Assembly: GCA_030141605.1 (NCBI GenBank)
Contig: JAQGDQ010000110.1
Coordinates: forward strand, 191,768 to 255,767
Source: Tubiluchus corallicola
Taxonomy: Eukaryota; Priapulida; Priapulimorpha; Priapulimorphida; Tubiluchidae
Length of the DNA stretch: 64,000 nucleotides
Direction: 5' to 3'
Shown here: positions 59,401 through 64,000 of the stretch, piece by piece
How the letters are laid out: each line of letters starts with the position of its first letter
Position numbering within the stretch: position 1 is the stretch's first letter
Notes under the pieces: model-generated
What the model was told of the DNA's origin: nothing
The model's input: the letters and a program-made list of their open reading frames with translations, nothing else
The model's database searches: none
Made by a program: the position numbers and the translations under genes

Positions 59401-62400
59401 GAAAACGATTCTACGGCATGTGTAGCTAATCATATAGCAGACGTCAAAATAACAATTATTTAGAAATATTAATTTTGTGTCAGTCTTTGTAGCTTAATAT
59501 TTAATGACTATTTAATTATTAATATTTAATGGAATGTAGCATTTCAAATATCAGCTTATCACTACAAATATTTCGTTGTCATTACTTCAAGTACAGATAG
59601 TCAGTATTTTTAATATTGTAATTCTACATGCCAAGCTCGTTATTACATTGTAACGTAATTACAATACGTTAATTAACTTTATTATTACGTAATTACGTTA
59701 TTACATAATAAGAGCAAAGCTTGTTACTAATGTAGATGGTTGTGGGAAGGATCAGAACCAGGACCCAATTTCATAAACCTGTCACTGACTTAACGATCTT
59801 GTTATTAATAATTAAAAAAAGTGAATGTAATAACGACGACACTAACTTAGTGACGCCTTTGTGAAGCCAGCCCCATGTTTATAATCAAAGCCAGTCCACT
59901 AAAATTAACCAGTAAAGAAGGCGTCGGAAGCAAATCAAAATGATTTTCGTAGGAGTCACACATCCACTTACGGACCAGGCTGAGCAATGCTTAATTTCAA
60001 TAGTAAAGCCAATGCAACGTTCACTTAGATATTTTCTTCACCTGAGAAACTGCCAGATTTTAATTAAAGTTCGATAAATACTTCTCAAATAAATAATAAG
60101 TATATTTAAATTTAACGGTAAACAAAATTATTCCGCAAAAAACGTACCCTTCCTTCAGATTTAATAAGATTAGAAATACGAGGTCCGTTATTGTCACCTA
60201 AACAAAATTAACATTCATTTATAAATTTCAAATGTTTTCTAACAATTTCTCTACCTTAATGTTTATCACTATTTGATGTTAAGAAATTTTATGCCACATT
60301 TTAACTTTCTAATTAAGTAAACTTGCCAGAATTTTGTAAGCTTTCTCATTATAAAAGTCTACTTAACGATAAAATGAATCAACTAGGCCTAATTTATAGT
60401 TATTACTTGAAGGCATCATAAGCCCTAATTATCGAGATAAAAATTTGGCAACATTAAAAAATAGTACCTGTTTCGCTGACCTCACTTCTGACCACTTTAC
60501 AGCACAGGTTAATCTTTTCACCGGGATTCAGCTTCATTTCCATGGCTGGTAGCGGACCAATTGAGTGCAATGACCACTCTCTGCTCGTACATGAAACTTG
60601 TTTTAATCTAACCTCAGCTATGGATGCATCTTGTACCTGCAAAAACAAGTGGCATTGAAAATATACCCAAGATTTATAGTTACCCAATATAATTCTATTC
60701 TTTGTAGAAAGGATGGGCTCAGCAAAGTGCAGTCAAAGTGCCGAAGCAAACATGATTCAGTTTTAGGAATTTTCAGGAATTTCAGTAACAAATGCTCAAG
60801 GCATCCTATAATGGCTAGGCAACATCAAAATCAAGATAAAAAACATGTAAACCACGTAGACTTTTTATATGGAAAATTCCAGATCCAATCATTATAGAGC
60901 TATTTAGTCAATAATAAAAGCAAATACTGGTGCTACACAACTTTTTCCATCTCAGTAGATTGTAAATAATCAAGGACCTGTTGACAACACGTATTAAAAT
61001 TCTAAATCTGTGTCTGACACAGCTAAAACAATTGCCAAACAAATGGTTATATATTACACGAAGTGTTGACCATGCTTCAAACACAAAACTTATACAATAC
61101 AGTGCTTCCAGTTCTCAATGTGTGAATAAATGTTGACAGTAAGTTTGGCATTTTTACCCGATTGATATTATTTATTTGCAGCGAGAGTGCTAACGAGTCA
61201 CTTTTGTCGCTTGATTGTCTAAATGCAGCACAGTCAATAGCTACCGACGGACTAACGGTTATCTCTGCTGTATGTCGTAAAACTCGGTGTCTGAAACAAA
61301 AGATAAGATTTGAAAAAATTCTGCAATATAAGTTAGTTTTAGCAAAAATTTGATTGGTGCACTAATGCTTTTGTTGAAAGCATAAAACAACCTGACTTAA
61401 TTAAGCAGAAGCACATCAAAAGTATTCTTACCATAGATTAACAGTTAATTTGAAATTCACTGTAACTGCAAAAGTCACACTAACTGTAGTCATAGTAACT
61501 GTAATAGTCACACACTATTGACTATTATTTTTAGACGTCGAAGACATACAAATGCCTATTGTAAAACTTTTAAAATTTTGTTATACATACTTTTTGATTT
61601 ATTTATAGGTGATAATAAATTACGTTATGTTACGTTAACTCACTAGAGAACTAAGGCAAATTATACTGCTTATTTAATTTTTGACATTTTGGTGAAGGAA
61701 ATAGTTAAACCGCATAAAAATATACCATCAGGTCATTAACTTAATCTTTGTTTATTCTTAATAAAAGTTTTAGTTCCACCATAACTATCTACGCTGACTA
61801 AGCTCTCCTAAACAGTATTGGATTCCACCTTCAAAGTACTACACTATGCAAACAGACATTGTCATGCCTTTTCAACATAGCACTCACCTGAGTTTACTCA
61901 TATGCTGTTGCTCCTGGGGTAGATAATAAAACAACAGGTGTATCCGATGTGTCCCACTTGACCCAGGGCCATATAGCCACATGGGCAATCGAAGTCGTCC
62001 ATCTGGTAAAAAGCCTTCCTTGGGCAGAGGTACTTTAGCCACAAGAATATTACTGCAAGATCTGACATCAGTGTTGGCTGACACAGTCTCTTCCATGCCA
62101 TTTTTGTCAAATTCGTCTGTTCCAAATGTGAAAAACAGGGGATGTGATGAGGCGACGTAGACGTCTTGTGCGGCGTGTTTACCAATATTGTGAAATTCAA
62201 TGTCAATCTTCTTTACTTCACCGCAAAGCATAGCATGAGGGAAGCCATGGAAATATACCTGGTTGAAACACAAAATGAATTAAAGCAAGAAATCAAACTC
62301 CAAATTTAAATTATATTATCAAGAAGTTTCAGTTTCTGAAATGCGAACATATCGTGCTTGTCCTAAAGATGCACATGAAATAAAGCTCGTTTAAATTAAA

Positions 62401-63434
62401 TATATAATATTAATGTCAAGATTATAATTAAAGATAAGACAAACCCACAATTAATTAAATTCTGATACCAAACTTGAAAGTGGAGAATGTGGTGGCATAA
62501 TGGTCTAAGGTGTCTGCAATGTAAACAGAAAGTCCGTGGATCAAATCCAGGCTGCATTCTAACTTGTACCAAAATTAAATTAACTGTGGCATGAACACCA
62601 TAAGTATTTAAAACGACCGACAAATATGTCACAATTCATCTACAAGACGAGCTAATTATTACTGAACTAGCCAAACAAAAGCATCACATTCTGCACTATA
62701 CAATGTGCATAAAAATAAGAGGTATACATACCTGTAGACAAGGCATAGGATTGACAACGAGGGGATCTAAACGTCGGTCTTGTGCATAAGATTTGCTGGC
62801 CTTCTCAGCCTTTGTGTTATTTAATCGGGGTCCTTGTACCTACGCAATACAATATAACTTAGAAGAAATAAATAACATTTGAACAATGTCTATATTATGT
62901 TGTCTTCTTGTATTATTGTCATTCAATCAACACATTGTACAGTATGCAATATTCTAGGAGAAGCCAAAAACTTTGTGGACAACTTTCGTAAACAACCTGA
63001 CTATTATTATAAGCAAAATTACAAGTTAATTATTTCCAATTTTTCAAAAAATCAGGTTCAAATTTTTGCCGAGCAAATAAGTCACATGTCACATTTTTGA
63101 AAGTTTTTAATCAGATGTACACAGATTAAGCTGCATCGCTTAATTCTAAGGCAATGCTTTGCTATTAAAATCACGTGCTAACATGGATGTTATTTTTGTT
63201 TCGTTTTAATTACTGGCATTGAATGATTATATTATTTTTGCCATAATTTATAATTACTTCTAAGCTTTGCTTCCCACGTATGCTCACGGCACGACCTACT
63301 CCAAGTTTGGCTGCGACAGGTGCAGTAATTCCTGGACCAGGAGTTTCTTCACTATTTGACTGTGTCCCGAGATTATAAGCCACTCCTACAATGTGCAGCT
63401 TTCCCTTTTTATGAGGTACCAACTTGAGTATAAT
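56456..63434 (-). CDS. TRAPPC8: TRAPP complex subunit 8 (Trs85 homologue), C-terminal 581 aa (partial)
   Basis: TRAPPC8 is a subunit of the TRAPPIII tethering complex, which acts as a RAB1 exchange factor in ER-Golgi traffic and autophagy. Eleven exons on the minus strand: 63434-63258, 62839-62732, 62258-61888, 61290-61158, 60636-60468, 60197-60148, 59331-59200, 58219-58112, 57912-57782, 57075-56995, 56741-56456. All junctions are in phase, and the 5' part lies beyond the right edge. Diagnostic matches to the vertebrate C-terminal region include GVAYNLGT, SIRGKQSLE, VQGPRLNNTK, DRRLDPLVV, GFPHAMLCGEVKK, FFTFG, LRLPMWLYGPG, HLLFYY, HRVLRHTAEI, CTVAVKLMLRNCS and the final APGVYNLSDL. These are the beta-sandwich modules of the Trs85 tail. 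Introns contain a tRNA-derived SINE at 56785-56890, short tandem repeats and a second SINE at 62483-62575. An antisense frame at 58472-58792 lacks recognisable features. Confidence 0.92.
56785..56890 (+). repeat. tRNA-derived SINE with (ATT)n tail
   Basis: TACCATTGATAGCGTGCTCG, an anticodon-like arm CTCGCTTCCCACCCGAG (loop TTCCCAC) and GGTTCAACTCC, a B box, follow one another with tRNA spacing. The sequence ends in ATTATTATTATT. The head resembles a Gly-type tRNA. Truncation of the acceptor stem and the short tail argue for a SINE and not a working tRNA gene. It lies in the last intron of TRAPPC8. Confidence 0.65.
57301..57330. repeat. (TA)n microsatellite
   Basis: A run of alternating T and A of about 25 bp, then short ATT units, in a TRAPPC8 intron. 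Confidence 0.9.
57385..57520 (+). repeat. Two-copy tandem repeat, about 65-bp unit
   Basis: AGCATTAGTTAGTAGGCT, TTTCTTTTGGACT and CCCTGCAT occur twice in the same order, followed each time by an AATGCAA(A/C)GATGCAGTTTTA segment. The array lies in a TRAPPC8 intron. Confidence 0.85.
62483..62575 (+). repeat. tRNA-derived SINE fragment
   Basis: TGGCATAATGGTCTAAGG is a good A-box region, TCTGCAATGTAAACAGA can form an anticodon-like hairpin and GGATCAAATCC is a near-consensus B box. It is related to the block at 40160-40252. It lies in a TRAPPC8 intron. Confidence 0.65.
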
Positions 63435-64000
63435 CTGAGTAAATACAAACGAGTCACTCACAAATTTGCTTTAATAACTTTTACAACCCAAGCCAATCAA
63501 TCAATTCAAATTATGAAGTTTTATGAAAAAATGAAAAGGAAAGAAAATGACAAAAAGACATACAGGTATTTGTTAATTTGTTAATTAACTGTTACATATT
63601 GTGAAGATTATTATTTATTATTACTGGCGTTACCCCAACTTTTTAACATTTCTGAATTGTGAATTTATAACATCATTGATTGCTTATGTTAAAAAAACGA
63701 AATTCCATCTGAAAGACATTATTTTCCAATACTGGGTTAATTATTGCATCAAAATATTGTCAAACATTCAACAACGAAATATCAGCAGCAACAACAACAA
63801 AGACAACCATTATTTTGGAAGGCAACAATAAGATGTCAGCTACTAAGATTTAACACCATATTAGTAATTCACAGTGACAAAGGTCACAAAAAGCTGAAAC
63901 TTCCAAGGCCAGTAACAGAAGTCAATGCCAACACCGATATGACAATTTTCACAAACAATAAAAGAGAAATAAAAAATACCAAAAGTAAACAGCAGAAAAT
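63435..64000 (-). other. TRAPPC8 intron at the right edge
   Basis: AT-rich sequence upstream (minus-strand sense) of the first TRAPPC8 exon found here. I see no further exon, repeat array or other gene in it. Confidence 0.5.

Noticed and set aside
1-64000. CRISPR arrays, bacterial operons, functional tRNA or rRNA genes
   Set aside because: None present. The tandem arrays have no spacer structure, and the tRNA-like blocks lack complete stems.

Overview
This is nuclear DNA of an animal, most likely an invertebrate. Long spliced genes encode proteins typical of metazoans: CtIP/RBBP8, PSME3IP1/FAM192A, TRAPPC8, peroxisomal acyl-CoA oxidase, rhodopsin-type GPCRs and an EGF/DOMON/CUB membrane protein. 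The DNA is AT-rich, introns run from about 0.1 to 2.9 kb with GT-AG ends apart from one AT-AC intron, and degenerate LINEs, tRNA-derived SINEs and small inverted-repeat DNA elements are scattered through it. The phylum cannot be fixed from the sequence alone.

Layout, left to right. (1) 686-2110, minus: the first three exons of an acyl-CoA oxidase that runs off the left edge. (2) 2111-6586: intergenic, with a decayed LINE fragment. (3) 6587-16099, minus: a complete ten-exon CtIP/Sae2-type DNA-end-resection factor (841 aa). (4) 16953-22163, plus: a complete six-exon PSME3IP1 homologue (270 aa), head-to-head with CtIP. The space between these two, including the CtIP start exon, lies in a 710-bp Mutator-like inverted-repeat element with a 9-bp target duplication. 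One PSME3IP1 intron is a minor-class AT-AC intron. (5) 22593-23345, minus: a dead LINE reverse transcriptase. (6) 23706-32983, minus: three single-exon class A GPCR genes. The last two lie in a 3.0-3.4 kb tandem duplication, and one copy has lost TM1. (7) 36568-56254, plus: a 25-exon gene for a 1357-aa type I membrane protein. Its order is signal peptide, copper-acquisition/LPMO-like (BIM1/X325-type) domain with exposed N-terminal His, EGF pair, DOMON, EGF pair, DOMON, CUB, degenerate CUB, one TM helix, and a long tail with PPxY and LPxY motifs. (8) 56456-63434, minus: the last 11 exons (581 aa) of TRAPPC8, convergent with the previous gene.

Exon boundaries were derived by hand from splice signals, unbroken reading phase across every junction, and recalled family sequences. 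Every internal junction of the four spliced genes keeps frame. The genes are neighbours and form no evident pathway. The most unusual points are the DOMON fusion protein, the transposon-spanned divergent promoter, the U12 intron and the TM1-less GPCR duplicate.
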